A DNA stretch of 64,000 bases from Porogramme epimiltina (GCA_900155495.1 FTLJ01000012.1:17232-81231); one strand, 5' to 3'. Counted from the first letter of the stretch, positions 13,198-25,550 are shown. Made by a program: numbers and translations. The notes: generated by a model from the letters alone, not told the origin.

Positions 13198-16100
13198 TCA
13201 GTACCCGGCCGCGCCAGAGCCGCCCACGAGCTGTCTCGACTGGAGCGACGGTGACGGTGTCGGCATCGCGGACTGCGGCGCACGCGTCGGCGACGAGTGC
13301 ACGTTCGTCTGTGCCGCGGCGAGGTTGGGGCTGAGCATGTGGGGGGAAGAGTGAGGCGCGAGGCGCGCAATGTGCGCACCGGCAGGCGACGCTACGGCCT
13401 GGTTGGCACCGAGCACCTGCACTGGCATCGCGCGCTGAGGCCCGCGCACGCTGTTGGTCGATGGCACGCGCCCGGGGGAGCCGGCCGTGCCGTGGACGCC
13501 ACTGGCGTCCACAGCTACGCTGCTGGGTGGGGAGTGCTGGGTAGGCAAAGACCACCGGCCCCCAGCCATCGGCACGGCGTAGGCGCCATTTGGAGGCATC
13601 ACGTAGGCCCCTGGCTGCCGCAGCGCGATGTTGACGTTGTTGTCCGGGAGCATTGCGGATAGCGACTGCATTTGCTGAACGGTCAATGCGGTGTGACGTG
13701 CGTTTGGATGTATATAGCCACCCTTCGTGATGGTGGGGTAACCATTCACGGGTATGTGGTACCCGTTGGGTAAATTCGGCACATTAACGCTCGCAGTCGA
13801 CATCGGAGGCTTGGCGGGGGCAGGTGAGGGTGAGGCCATGGGGCCGGGATGCGTGTCAGAGGTAACAAGAATGCCGTTCGGGCTAGTTTGGTTCGCCGTC
13901 TTGACGTCTTGGTCAGTCGGCTTAGCCGGCGCGACTTGGGCGTCAGGGAACCCGCCGAGCGATGCACTTGAAGGAGGTGTGGCGTGGGGAGAGGGAGTGG
14001 GTGGGGCACCATTAGAAGCAGATGACCCGTTGGAGGCGACACGACCGTTGGAGATGCGCAGGTGAACTTGATTCGACGGGGGGTGCTTTTTCACCGCTGC
14101 TGGTAAAGAGACGGGTACGCCACTGGCTGACACGGATGATGTCTGTGCAGGACTCGCGGTGTTGATAGAAGGGACTGAGGTATTTGATGGCTGACGATGC
14201 GCAGGGGGAGGAGGCTTCATGACCACAGGCGGAGGGACGAACTGGTAAGGTTTGGCTTCTCCACTGTTTAGGCGTACTGTGGGGTCGGGACCGAGTTTCG
14301 CCAAGTCTTCATTCTGTAGGAGACCCATGGAGACCCATAGACGACTACCGCACGAGTTAGTGACGAACAAGAAGAGCTATACAACAAGCCCATACCTAGG
14401 CTGATGTTCGTCGATCAACTTGCGGTCATGTTCTTCCGCCCCTTCCGACCCAATGGCGAGACCCTCATCGTCATCGTACCGGAACCGTTCTTCAAGCTTC
14501 CTCGTATGCTCCTTGGCTTCTTCGTCGTCGTCGAAACTCGCGGCCCTCAAGGTACAGCTGAAACGACGGTCGAGCATGATGCGACCGCGGCCGCGACCAG
14601 CTCTGAGACGCGCAGAGCGATACTTTGGTGGAGGGGATTCGCTGGAACGGGAGCTTGAAGTGGAACGTAGGGGAATGGTTTTGAAAAGTCGGCATCCATA
14701 TGGCACCGGCGCGGCCTGATACGGGTTCTGTGGTCGTGTTAGTAGGCATTCCCATTCCTGATGACAGTATGCTCACGTCGCTGACGTCCTCCCATTTGCT
14801 GTCTCTGCTGCGCTGAAGCTCCTGGTCGATCGCCAGTTGGATTGCGGCTTGACGTTCGCGCGGGCGAACCTGCGGGACGGGTAGTGGTATAGGTGACCCC
14901 GTGTCCACATTGTCCCGAGCAGGGCGAATCTTGACGCGACTACACGAAGAGTGAGATAATGAGAATACTCGCGAGTGAAAGCAAACGTACGTCGTGTCCA
15001 CCTTGGGCTTCTTCGGTGGCTTTTCTTTGTCCATGAAGAGGTCGTCGTCCTCCTTTGCACCAAGAGATGGGTGTGCCCTCTTGAGATCCACGAGGCCTTG
15101 ACGCATCCCCCAGACAACATGCCCTTGAGACTGTACGTCGCGCTTGACGAGCTCGCGTCGCTGTACGAGCCGTACGACATCGAGTGCCGTTGCGAGTTCG
15201 GTTTGTAGCCTGACCATACGATCGGAGTACGACGTTTGTGAGGCTCGAGTCTTCCGAACGGCCTTGATTTCTCGTCGCCGGAAACAGATATAGGACTCGT
15301 TGAGCGTGTCGCTTTCGTCGAGCTGAACGGCGCACTGATGGTTAGAGTCGAGAAGACGAGATCAATTCTTTTACTCACGTTGACCGTTGGGATAATCCGG
15401 TGGCCTCCACGATCTTGCCGGCGTTCACGCCAGTAGGGATAGATGATACGCGAATAGCGTAGCATTTGTTGGGCAGGCGGGATCCAACTTGGCAAGGAGT
15501 ACATCGCAAACATTTCGGCCGGGAGGGGTGCAGCGAAGGTATCCTGGTAATCAGAGAATGGGGGAAAGGGGGCTCCTTGTTCGAGGCCCTGCGACAGTGT
15601 AAACGACACATCTAACTGTTGACCACCCTGCAAGCTTACATGATGGAGGAACTCGGTCTTCTCGTGTGTGACCTTCTCGAAGATGGCCATGACAAGCTCG
15701 AACTCGTCCTCGGTAATCGAGACCGGTTGAACGATGTCGGGCTCCTTGCCCTTCGCCTTCGCACTGCGACCCGAACGAGTTGGGGCAGCACTCGCACTTT
15801 GCGTGCTCATACCCTCTCCCCGCGCTTGCTCGTTGTTCTTGTCTAGCCACTCCTTGTCACGCTCGTCCATGTAGTAGATGAACCCATTGGCGAGCGCAAA
15901 CGACGTCGCCTCCTCGACGGTGTCGGAAGACTTGATATGGTGGTACGGCTCCTTCCAACGCCCCGCGACGTACAATTCCGCATAGTTGTGTACTACGCCG
16001 GTGCTGTCAGGAGTCGGGATGTATGCGGCCGGTGCGGCAGGCTCCTTGTCGCCCGCACGGGCAACACGGGTGGCTTGATGCCGAGACGCCGCTGCGGACA

Positions 16101-16435
16101 AGACTGCTTGCAGATGGTGCTCCTAGATAGGCAAGCGATAAGGATGAGTCAGCGTTCCGCGGAACGAAATTCCCACGGTTCCAGCCAATCAGACGCGGCC
16201 ACACACCCCTCTCCAACATCGACGCAGACGGTGAGGACACAGGTGGGGAAAGACGTACGTTCGCATCCTCAGCGTCCACACCAGCCGTAGATACGACCCT
16301 GGCCTTCTCCTCATCTTCATCGAGGACAATCGAGTCGGCTTCAATGGTATCTCTGATGACCTTGAGGCGTGTCTTGTTTGTGACCCTGTTACGATTCCGG
16401 AGGCCCGCAGAAGCTGGATGTGTTGTCCGGGGCAT
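13198..16435 (-). CDS. EPL1: Enhancer of polycomb-like protein, NuA4 subunit
   Basis: Scaffold of the NuA4 (and Piccolo) histone H4/H2A acetyltransferase, where its EPcA region holds Esa1, Yng2 and Eaf6; nuclear. Seven exons, roughly 930 residues. The start MPRTTHPASAGLRNRNRV at 16435 matches the family start RxRNRVTxKTRLKV. EPcA hallmarks follow: YIPTPDSTGVVHNYAELY, MDERDKEWLDKNN, ITEDEFELVMAIFEKVTHEK, then QGAPFPPFSDYQDTF and the C-terminal EPcA part YWRERRQDRGGHRIIPTVN, DTLNESYICFRRREIKAVRKTR. After a basic stretch comes PPPKYRSARLRAGRGRGRIM and a long Pro/Ser/Asn-rich tail (from about 14220 downward) that is probably disordered. The intron after EFLHH is in frame on one side, so an unspliced reading would insert about 17 residues. 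Confidence 0.9.
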
Positions 16436-16891
16436 ATCATGGAGCGGGGGATAGAGACGTGTTCGGGCGATGTCGACTTGGGGGGTGGATAGGGCGGGGA
16501 CGGCGCCTGGCACGGGCTGAGGCCGGTGGAAGTGTGGCGGGCCGAGGCATGGGAGGGGGCGCGAGACAGCCACTTTTGCTGATTACCTAAGCGGCGCCCT
16601 TATATCACGTTTTTGCCATTTAAAGAAAGCGCTCTGGCGCCGTCTCCGACACAAAGCCACACGTTGAGAACGATTTGAAGAGGGGCACGTAGGATTGCAT
16701 GGAGCATACAAATACATGGGTCTATGTCTGCGGAGAGAGAAAGAGGATTTAGTAAGGCACGGTTGAGGATGAATTCAGAAAGGAGGACCACTCACAACTA
16801 CGTTTCAAGAACAATTCCGATGCTTCTAGCGAGCTGCAACAAGACGTTGCGGTCCGAAATCCTCTTGGATGCGGTAATAATGAGCTGCTTC
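16436..16891. other. intergenic, upstream of EPL1
   Basis: No coding region supported between the EPL1 start and the doubtful small gene at 16892-17172. Confidence 0.4.
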
Positions 16892-17172
16892 CTATGCTGT
16901 GGAAAGTCGGTTTTGAATTCCGCAGCACAGGGCAAACATCATCACTAAGGCCACAGCCGTAGTCCCCATGAACCCCCAGGACCTGCAGCGGGATCGCTCA
17001 AGTCACATAACCTGCGAAAGGCATTTGGTCGAGTGAGTATAAGAGCCTAAACGCAGGATCGAGCAGACTTACACACATGCGAAAATCGGGTGCCTCCTTC
17101 CGATGAGCCCCCCACTCCCTTCACAACGACCTCCCTTAGAGAAAGAAAGTGATACTGCTCACCAACGCTCAT
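16892..17172 (-). CDS. possible small spliced one-TM protein
   Basis: On the minus strand an ATG at 17172 opens a well-formed exon (MSVGEQYHFLSLREVVVKG...RFSHV). The best continuation I find crosses an intron ending CTGCAG and gives SWGFMGTTAVALVMMFALCC, a single membrane helix, then IQNRLSTA and stop at 16892-16894; 62 residues. The donor needed (GTGTAAG) is one of three overlapping GT choices, and the more usual GTAAGT two bases on would stop early. Small one-helix proteins of this size are common in mitochondrial complexes, but I cannot assign one. Weakly supported. Confidence 0.3.
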
Positions 17173-17486
17173 GATAGAGTAGATTGAGTGTTGTAGCATC
17201 GTATATGGTCGCATATACGCAGCACAGATGATGATGCGATCCTAGGGGGAGGGTAGGGGGGAGGCACAGCGAGGAGGACCCCCTCTAGAACGTCTTGGAT
17301 GCGTCGTCGCGCTTTATGAGCGACGTCGGTGGGCAGCAAGACGCAGGGGGGAGGGCGGATTGTGAGTACACGACATCGCCATGCGCTCGAGGAGGTGGAC
17401 GGAGGGAAGGAGGCAGGACGGAGTTGTCTCGCACGCCAGGCCTGGCTTCACAGCGTTCACGTGCCGCACGTGGGTGAGCCACACAC

Positions 17487-17851
17487 CTAGACGCCCAACT
17501 CTGCCCGGCTCAAACTGTACAGTCCCTCCACCGACCATGCCTTTTGGGGGCACATTTCATCTCTGTAAGCCATCGCTCGCCCATGCGCTACTTTGTAAGA
17601 ACATTTTTCTTGGCTTCATCCGAGCAAGGAAAACTCACGAAACATGAACCACCGTTGTGCCGTATGACGTCGGCTTGTTGGTGTATATGCTTTCGGAAAA
17701 ACAAGTAGATACATGTCGCCAACTACGCCAATGGTCTTTTCAATGACACCAACTTGTATATGTTTGAGGTTGCACTGCGGATGAGAACGTGAGTGAGAAC
17801 GAACTGGCCTCGACCGGACTCTCGTACCGGTCGAGATTCTATAAGCTCCAT
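17487..17851 (-). CDS. possible small spliced gene, structure uncertain
   Basis: Two minus-strand exons read naturally together: IYTNKPTSYGTTVVHVS|DEMCPQKAWSVEGLYSLSRAELGV with stop at 17487-17489, joined over an intron with GTGAGT donor and TTACAG acceptor. The 5' end is unclear. An ATG at 17851 (MELIESRP) followed by one of several donors would fit. A different frame of the same region (QVGVIEKTIGVVGDMYLLVF) is also open, so the model is ambiguous. Function not recognised. Confidence 0.3.
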
Positions 17852-17984
17852 TCAAGATTCGTGATTACGTAGATTCCATTCTTAGCAACGAAAGGTCCAA
17901 CATTCAGCGCCTGTGGCACTCAGCGCAATCCTTGTGCTCAACTCTGACCGCCATCCAACTTCTGACTTCTCTGCTGTTCGTATC

Positions 17985-20096
17985 ATGAGCTCTCTTGCCG
18001 ACGAACTTCTGGCAGACCTTGACGGCCTTTCTGGAGATGAAGAACAGTACGATGAGGAGCCACAGCCTGAGGCAAGCACGTCAACGTCCGCTGGAGTGAA
18101 GCGCAAGGCGCCTGGATCAGACGACGAAATGTCTGAGGGAGAGGGCGAAGATCAAGGGGACGATGACAAGGCAGTTGGGAGCCTGGTACTGGAAGGAGGC
18201 ATAAAACCCGCAGAAGAACTTGACGCGGAAGAGGTGCAACGTATGGAGCTCGGCGCGGTAGAGGACGTGCGGAAGGTGGCCAAATTGGAGGGGAGTAAGA
18301 GGATGAACGACATTCTGAAGGTGCGCCATCCAAGCTCCTTTTCAATTGGGTCCTGTATACCAACATCCTCGTAGGAAATAGAGAAATACCAGAACAATCC
18401 TAGCACCCCAGAACAGATGTCTTTGCCCACACACTCCAATCCCGAGTACAACCTCATTGTCCAGGCGAATAATCTCTCCGTAGATGTGGATAACGAAATC
18501 ATGGTGGTTCACAAGGTGAGTGTGAGACGTCTTATAATTCAAACCGTTCCTAATATATATATAGTTCATTCGGGACCATTACGCTCCCAAATTCCCTGAG
18601 CTGGAGCAGCTAGTCGCGGACCCTGCCATGTACATTCGATCGGTGCGCGCATTGGGTAACGCCGAAGACCCTACGAAAGTCGACCTGCAAGGTGTCCTCC
18701 CTCCCGCCATCATCATGAGTGTCCTTGTTACCGCGACCACCACTTCCGGTGAGCAATTGTCTGAGGCGGAGTGGCAAACAGTCCAGCGGGCCTGCGACCT
18801 CGCTGACCGTCTTGAGGAGGCCCGGAAGAAGGTGCGTTCCTACTTGTGGCCCACTTGGCCTGTTAACTGAGAGAATGAGTAGATATTCATGTACGTCAGC
18901 TCACGAATGAATGTGCTTGCTCCCAACCTATCCGCTATCGTCGGTACCACCACAGCCGCGAAACTGCTGGGCGTCGCCGGTGGGCTAGCTGGCGTGGCCA
19001 AAATGCCGTCATGTAACGTCTATGTATGCGCCCCGTCCGCCGCTTCTCCTTTTTGGTGCATACTTATACCCCTCTCACGTAGCTCCTCGGTGCCCAGAAG
19101 AAGATCGCAGCCGGCTTCTCCTCTGTGACGCAACGGAGGCACACCGGCTTCGTGTTCCAGTCCGATATCGTGCAGCAGACGCCCCCCGAATATCGCATGA
19201 AAATCCAGCGCACGGTCGGGGCGAAGTGCACGCTCGCAGCACGCATGGACCTGGAACGGTCGCGAAGAGATGGTAGGTGATCCCTGCATCCTCGCGGGAG
19301 CCTGTCCTTACCCCCGTTCACCAAAGGGTCCTACGGCGATCAGCTCCGCGACAAGATCGAGAAGCACATCGACCGCCTCACCGCGCCACCTCCGTCTAAG
19401 ATCACGAAGGCCCTTCCCATCCCGAACGACGGCCCCAAGAAGCGCCGCGGAGGCAAGCGGTACGTACTCGCGCTCCCCCCGTATTGCTCCTTCCCTCACG
19501 TGGCTTCAGTGCGAGGAAGGCAAAAGAGGCGTATGCGCAGACCGAGCTCCGCAAGCTACAGAACCGCATGGCGTTCGGCGAGGCCGAGGAGGAAGTCGGC
19601 GCGTTCGACCAGACCAAGGGCCTCGGAATGATCGGCACCGGCAAGGTGCGGGCTGGTGCTGGCGAGGCGAAGAGCCGAGGTACGTCTTTCTCCACCCTGC
19701 GTCATACTGCCCCCCCCCGGAAAACGCTGCTTCTTCGTTTCGATCGCCTGTCTCGCATGCTGACCTACGATCTGTTGCTGACGCCGCCCTTCTTACGTAC
19801 TGCAGCGAAACTGTCCAAGGCGAACAAGCTCCGGATGGCTGCGCTCACCAAGGCCGCTCAAGGGAGTGGCAGCGGCAGCGGCGCAGCGACGTCTGGAACT
19901 GCGACCTCGCTGACCGTCACCCCCGTGCAGGGTTCGTGGTCGTACACAGTACAATGCCTGCCTGAATGCTCATGTTTGCTCCGCAGGGTTCGAGCTCACC
20001 AACCGCGCAGCTGCAGCGGCACGTGTGAAGGAGGCCAACGAGCGCTGGTTCTCGAATGGCACGTTCTCCTTTGTTGGGCAGAAGGGGCAGAAATAG
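17985..20096 (+). CDS. PRP31: U4/U6 snRNP protein Prp31
   Basis: Splicing factor that binds the U4 snRNA-15.5K protein complex and ties U4/U6 to U5 in the tri-snRNP; nuclear. It starts [15 protein letters not shown] at 17985, followed by an acidic N-terminus. The NOSIC part ([55 protein letters not shown]) and the Nop domain follow: [84 protein letters not shown]. The Prp31 C-terminal domain is present: [28 protein letters not shown] and [11 protein letters not shown]. The protein ends [10 protein letters not shown]. About nine introns. Convergent with ISU1, only 156 bases apart. Confidence 0.93.
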
Positions 20097-20252
20097 AGCC
20101 ACAGAGATTCGGATATGACACGATTTTGTTGTGGGTTTCGGCTTTAGTGCGGATGTATATTGCTATGATAGTATGGTAATGCATGCGAAGGTGATAGTAA
20201 TACAGGGGGGAACGAAAAACATTACGAAAGCAAGGGCAGGGACTGCACCGTT

Positions 20253-21010
20253 TTACGAGGAGGGAGGATGTGCGGTGGCAACCGTCTCGCCCGTAGCGGC
20301 GCTCTGGGACACGTCAATGAAGCCGGGCTTCTTCGGGTCCGTCAGGGTGCTCCGTTTCTTCCTGTAATCCCGAATAGCGGAGCGGATGGCGTCCTCGGCC
20401 AGCACTACTCGGATGTGAGACACAAAGGCAGGAGACTCAGATGCTATGGGACTCACTTGAGCAGTGGAGCTTGACCGGGGGCAAGCACAACTCCTTCGCG
20501 ATCTCCGTGTTTTTGATCTTCTCGGCGTCCTCGAGCGAGAGCCCCTTGACCCGCTCGGTCATATAGGAGCTGGACGCAATGGCGCTGCCGCACCCGAACG
20601 TCTTGAACTTGACGTCGGAGATGATGCCGTTCTCGTCGACGCGAATTTGGAGTTTCATCACATCGCCGCACCTAACGACGGGCCGCGACGGTTAGCACGG
20701 TGCTTCCCACAGTGCCAGCGGAGAGGACGGGAACGTACGCAGGGGCACCAACGAGGCCCGTACCGACATCTTTGTCGTTCTTGGGCAGAGAGCCGACCTG
20801 TGGGGCGGAGGGGGAGCGGGGCGGGGGAGGGGTGTGGTGAGTTATCAAATAACCCGGAGGTCCAGACCGGACGAGACATACGTTTCTGGGCTGCTCGTAG
20901 TGTGAAATGACTTTCTCGTGATAAGCGCGGGCAAGAACAGGCCTGGCGGCGAGCCTGCTCGCGCGGGGGGTGGCGGAAGCAAGAGACTTTGCCAGCGATG
21001 AGCGCAACAT
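20253..21010 (-). CDS. ISU1: iron-sulfur cluster assembly scaffold, mitochondrial
   Basis: IscU-type scaffold on which the Nfs1-Isd11 cysteine desulfurase and frataxin build [2Fe-2S] clusters; mitochondrial matrix. Four exons. The N-terminus [20 protein letters not shown] is a presequence. The three cluster-ligand cysteines are in [23 protein letters not shown] and VKLHCSMLAEDAI. The LPPVK motif bound by the Hsp70 chaperone is present, as is the conserved aspartate in CGD. The last intron splits the Met codon of HCSM. The C-terminus is about 15 residues longer than in bacteria and Ser/Ala/Thr-rich ([18 protein letters not shown]). Head-to-head with GPC1 over a 343-base gap. Confidence 0.94.
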
Positions 21011-21353
21011 GGCGGATGGTGGTGAGAGAGAAAGGCTAAGGGAGGCGCGAGGGGGGCGGGTCCCAATTGGCTTGCTGACAAGTTGACTCCGGCCGTGGCG
21101 ATTGCGTCGGCCGTGCGTCAAGCGGCTCTCCGCCCTCCAATCGCTCCACGTGGCGCCCGCTGCACGTGATCGGGCGCTCGCTCCGATGCGGGGGCGGCTC
21201 GGTTCGAGTGTGATTTCGAGAGAGTGCTGAAGTGGCCACTCAACGCCTCGCACATGCGTCCTTGCTCCTACTTTTCTCTCTGCTCTCCCCGCCCCGCCCT
21301 CCTCCCGCCTTATCTCTCGCTGTCTCGCCCTCTACGCCCTCCCCAAGCCAGCC
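21011..21353. promoter_or_regulatory. bidirectional promoter, ISU1/GPC1
   Basis: 343 bases between divergent start codons. Pyrimidine-rich on the GPC1 side just before its ATG (21260-21350). No clear TATA box. Confidence 0.5.
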
Positions 21354-23229
21354 ATGGCGACTCCTGACACGTCTCGTCCCCCATCCCCGCCAGAAATGCA
21401 TCGCCGCAACAGCAGCCAGGGAGGCGTGTTTTCTGTCCCGTTTGACCGATTCGTTCGTGACGAAATCTCCGACTGGGCCAGCGGGTTCACTCTCCTCGGT
21501 TCGTACGCGAGCCTTGCGTCTGCATGCGTGCTCTGACGCGCCCCTGCAGACACTATGGAGACGTACTTCGATTCGCACCTCGATTTGCTCCAGCGGCAGC
21601 TCGCAAAGACCAGCGACCGCCTCAAGTTGCGCGCGGAGGAGCGTCTGAACGATATCAAGAAGGATGTTCTCAATAATGGCGTCCTCAAGAATGGCGTCTT
21701 CAAGACCACCGCGTCCAACATCCAATTGGAGCGCGAGCTGCAGCGGTACAGGCTAAAGGTACGAACGTGCGCTGCCTGCGAACCCCTCCTTCCGAATGTC
21801 GATCGCTCGGCTTCTGTAGGTCTCCCGGCGGCTAGTCTCGATCACCCAGGCGTGGCACTCCGCCAAAGTCGTCCGTACGCGTGAAAAGGTCACGTTTTTC
21901 CTCGCCGTTATGTCCCTGTTCGTCACGGCTTTGCTGTATGGGATGGCGCCCGAGTATGTGTTTCGATGCAGTGCCTTGTGTATCAGTTGTCTCATCTCCC
22001 TTTTAGATGGATACACGTCGCATACACGGTCCAGGCAGCGTACTATCTTCCGCTCAGGGTGTACATGTACAAGAAGCGCACATGGCATTACTTCTTGTTC
22101 GACCTCTGCTACTACACCAACGTCCTCGATCTCATCTTCATATGGGCGGCCCCATCAAGTCCAGCGCTATTTGTGGCCTGCTACTGCATATCTATGGGCT
22201 CCCTCGCCAGCGCGATAATCACTTGGAGGAATAGTCTCGTGTTTCACGATTGGGACAAGGTTACGTCCTTGTTCATCCATATTTATCCTCCTCTCGTCTT
22301 CTCGGTAATCCGGTACGACCTAAGAGCTCTAGAATTGCTCTTTTTTTACTGACTGTTGATGTAGGCACTATTATCCGGACGCCCAGACACGTTTCCCAGC
22401 GCTCCGTGAGGTCCCACATCTACAGCCTTTCAGGGCACTTCTTTTGAGCGCCATTATCTGTACGTGGTTTTGGTTCTTCTTGCGCTCATGTTGTTGACAT
22501 AGGTTTCAGACCTCATTTGGCAGTTGCTGTATTGGAAGGCAAGTCCTCCGAGCACATAACGGAGTTTGTGACACCTGCTGACTAGCCTTAAAGTATGTTC
22601 TCATCGACCGCCGCGCCAAGGTACAATCAGGCCAAAGGATCACGTCGTTCACGTACCTCCTCAACGATAAACGCGGAGCCATCGGCCGCGCTCTCGCCGC
22701 CATAGCGCCCCAACACAGAGAGATTTCATTCATGGCTGGCCAGCTCGGTACGTGGCCCCCAAACTATTCCCGTGGTGTCACCGCTTAGACCAGGCAATGC
22801 GCCTTGCAGTATATTCAATCGTAACCGAGCTTCCCGCCGTGTTCCTGCTTTACGACAGCGCATTCTGGAGCTCGGCGTATCTCCTTCTGCTCTTCGCGGT
22901 GTGCGTCTGGAACGGCGGCGGTTTCTACATCGAAGTCTTCGGGCGCAAGTGAGTTCTCCGCCGACCAGGGCCCGTGTGCGGCGGCTAATATCTGTTCGCT
23001 TAGGTTCGAAAGAGAGCTGGAAGCTCTGCGGAAGGAGCTCGCCGAGGTCACTGCCCGCTCCGAGCGCTCTAGCCCCACGTTTGGTCCGCAAAGTGACGAG
23101 GACGCATCGACCCTCGCGGGCTCACCGAAGGCGCTCTCTCCTCTGGTGACCGCGGTTGACCCTCCAGACAACGTACCCCCAATGAGCGGTTCCAGCAGTG
23201 GCAGCAACGATAGTGCGGATTCACGGTAG
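21354..23229 (+). CDS. GPC1: glycerophosphocholine acyltransferase
   Basis: Multi-pass membrane enzyme (DUF2838 family) that acylates glycerophosphocholine with acyl-CoA to make lysophosphatidylcholine in phosphatidylcholine recycling, probably at the ER. Start MATPDTSRPPSPPEMHRRNS. Cytosolic part with MTYFDSHL-like METYFDSHLDLLQRQLA. Then the DUF2838 core: YYLPLRVYMYKKRTWHYFLF, DLCYYTNVLDLIFIW, GSLASAIITWRNSLVFHDWD, KVTSLFIHIYPPLVFSVIR. Later segments are LLSAIIYLIWQLLYWKYVLI, SFTYLLNDKRG and FWSSAYLLLLFAVCVWNGGG. The C-terminal part has a short charged helix (FERELEALRKELAEV) and a Ser-rich tail ending SNDSADSR. About eight introns. Family call is from known yeast Gpc1-type motifs. Confidence 0.87.
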
Positions 23230-23668
23230 CTGCGGACGTTCTGGTCGGATTGACTGGTCCACCCGCTCACGATGATGACTTAACGAATGTACGACGAAGT
23301 GTAACGACTGTATCTTCACTGCTATGATCCCACCTAGACTACTATCGGGGTTTATACACCATGTGGTATACCCTGCGATTCACTTTATTATTCTTTTCAC
23401 GCTTTCTGGTTCCGGACGTTTACTATAGGGATGGAGTGCTGTATGCCGCGATACCCACCCCCCACATGCTATAATGACTTATGTATACGACCCCGGTTTA
23501 TGTGTTGCTTACAGGGGTCTCGCGGGCTGTAGTAGCTATGTTCATACTCCTGCCCAGATAACCTCGATGGTCATCTAGGATAGATCAATGTGTATTCACA
23601 TTTCTAGATTTCCCATACGCGTGCATCTCGGATGTCGGGCTGCTGACCAGACCAGCGGAAAAGGACAT
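23230..23668. other. convergent 3' regions of GPC1 and TAD1
   Basis: No coding region supported; AT-richer than its neighbours. Confidence 0.5.
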
Positions 23669-25353
23669 TCATTCAGCGTCTTCGGAAGGCATCAAACATC
23701 TCCCCTCGACATCGAAGTCCTCCCACTCCCGGCCGCTCGTCACCCAGCCTTCGAATGGTCCTCCCGCGCCTTTCAGGGCCAACCTCGCCGCAACGTAGCC
23801 AGGGTCGCGCTGCTTGGCTTCGCAATAGCTCTCTCTGGATATCTTCGTCAGCAACGGTTCACAGGAACGAGACCAGCGAGCACCCACATACCCATCTGAG
23901 ACCGACACACCGAAGGTACGCGCGACGTCCTCGAACAGCGCATACAGCGCTACCTTGGACAGGAGCGGGCTATCCCGAGTCGTGGATGAGTACTAGTAGC
24001 ACAGACAGCACCGATCGGAGGTGTGGACGTACCGAAACTTGGGGTTCTGGAGGTGCTTGGGTGGCACACCGCGGCGGATGCCGTTGATGAGGACTTCTCT
24101 GGGCGTCGGGGAGTCCGCAATCCAACACAACGCTGCGCCGAGACGGGAGATCCGGATGTCAGAGCCCGCTAGAAGGACAGAAGGTGGAGGGAAAGGAACG
24201 CTCACAGTCGTTACATCCGCTCGTGGGGGTCGGGGAGAGAGAAGATCGGGCGTGCACGAACGGGACGGCCGTAAACCCTATCGTGGGCTCGTTGACGCGG
24301 AATGGCTGGGGGAGGGCGCCCTCCGCGCGCGCGAGGGCGCGCAGCCTCCCAAACAGCGCACGCTCGCAATCCGCGTGGACGGCGCCCTGCATGTCCGGGG
24401 GCACCTCTCCCAGCACCACGCGCGCGATGTAGACGGGCTCAAAGAGCGGCGCGGGGAGCGCGCCTAGGACGCCGAGGACGTTCCACGCCGCGATCTTGTC
24501 GCTGCACGAGAGCGAGAGCGTGGGCGGCGCGTCTGCGCGCCCGGGCTTCGTGCGCAGGACGCCGAGACGCGCGTAGTCGTCCCGCCCGCGTGAGGCCGCG
24601 CTAGGGGGGAGCGCAAGCCGGGGCGCCGAGTCCTTGAGCGCCGCCATGACGGCGTCTTGGGCGGCCGCGAGGAAGCGGGTCGACGCGTCGCCGCCTGTGG
24701 GGGGGCATGGGCGTTAGCGAGGAGTTGTCGGAGAGGTGACGTGACGCGTGGGTGTACGTACACGGCACGGTGGAGATGTACATGGTGAGAGTTACCCCTA
24801 GACGCAGCGAATATTTCCCATACGGCGTGTCTCGGTGGATCCACCGTGAGGGCATGGAGGCCTGCGGGGTAGCTTCGCTCCGCGCGAGCTCCTCCATGAA
24901 CCAACGGATGGCGCCCCTGCGCGCGAGGACTTCCGCGTGGCTGTCGTGAAGCGCATCACCGCATCTTGGGAGGCGCGTGGCTGGGAGACACTTGGAACCA
25001 GTACCGATGGAGATGACCTTCAGTGATTCTGCGTTTTGCAAGACAAAACCAGCGAGGATGGTGAACTGTCCTGGTGGAGGCTGGAACTTGAGCCCGGAGT
25101 ACACGGAGGTCACCAGAGTAGCGACATCATCGGGAGAATCGCGTAACATCCACCACCGCCTTGGAGACCACACAAAGGGAACACGGCCTGTCTTTGCTGG
25201 TCGTGGTAGGGGGAAAAGTGACACCGTGTGACCGTGGAGCCGCTGGGGTGTTAGAGATGCTGTGACAGGTGACGTAGTATTTGAAGCGCCAGCGAGGAGC
25301 TGCCGGGCAACCTGTCCGAGCTTGTCCATCGACCCCATGGGCGGGATGGTCAT
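23669..25353 (-). CDS. TAD1: tRNA-specific adenosine deaminase
   Basis: ADAT1/Tad1-type enzyme that converts A37 of tRNA-Ala to inosine. Catalytic zinc site: the HAE in GDALHDSHAEVLARRGAI supplies His and the proton-shuttle Glu; the cysteines are in TMYISTVPC|GGD and LSCSDKIAAWNVLG. Further family parts are LPAPLFEPVYIARVVLGE, KPGRADAPP, NEPTIGFTAVPF, PREVLINGIRRGV and a C-terminal helical part ending LMPSEDAE. Four or more introns. Start is uncertain. The frame is open to an ATG at 25353, but the usual Tad1 start region (VATLVTSVYSGL) begins soon after the ATG at 25149 (MLRDSPDD), giving a protein without the extra 68 residues. Confidence 0.88.
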
Positions 25354-25550
25354 TGTGGAGCTAGGCTACTTCATCTAGGACTATAGCCCCACAATCAACG
25401 ATGACGTTGCCTCTCGTGAGGATGCATAAAACGTGCCCCTGTCTTCGTTCCTGCTTTCTGAAAAATCAAACACGTCTCATACCCATCCCCAAGGATTCCC
25501 ACTAGCACACACAAACATAATATCTGGATACCACCCACCAATATATTGCG

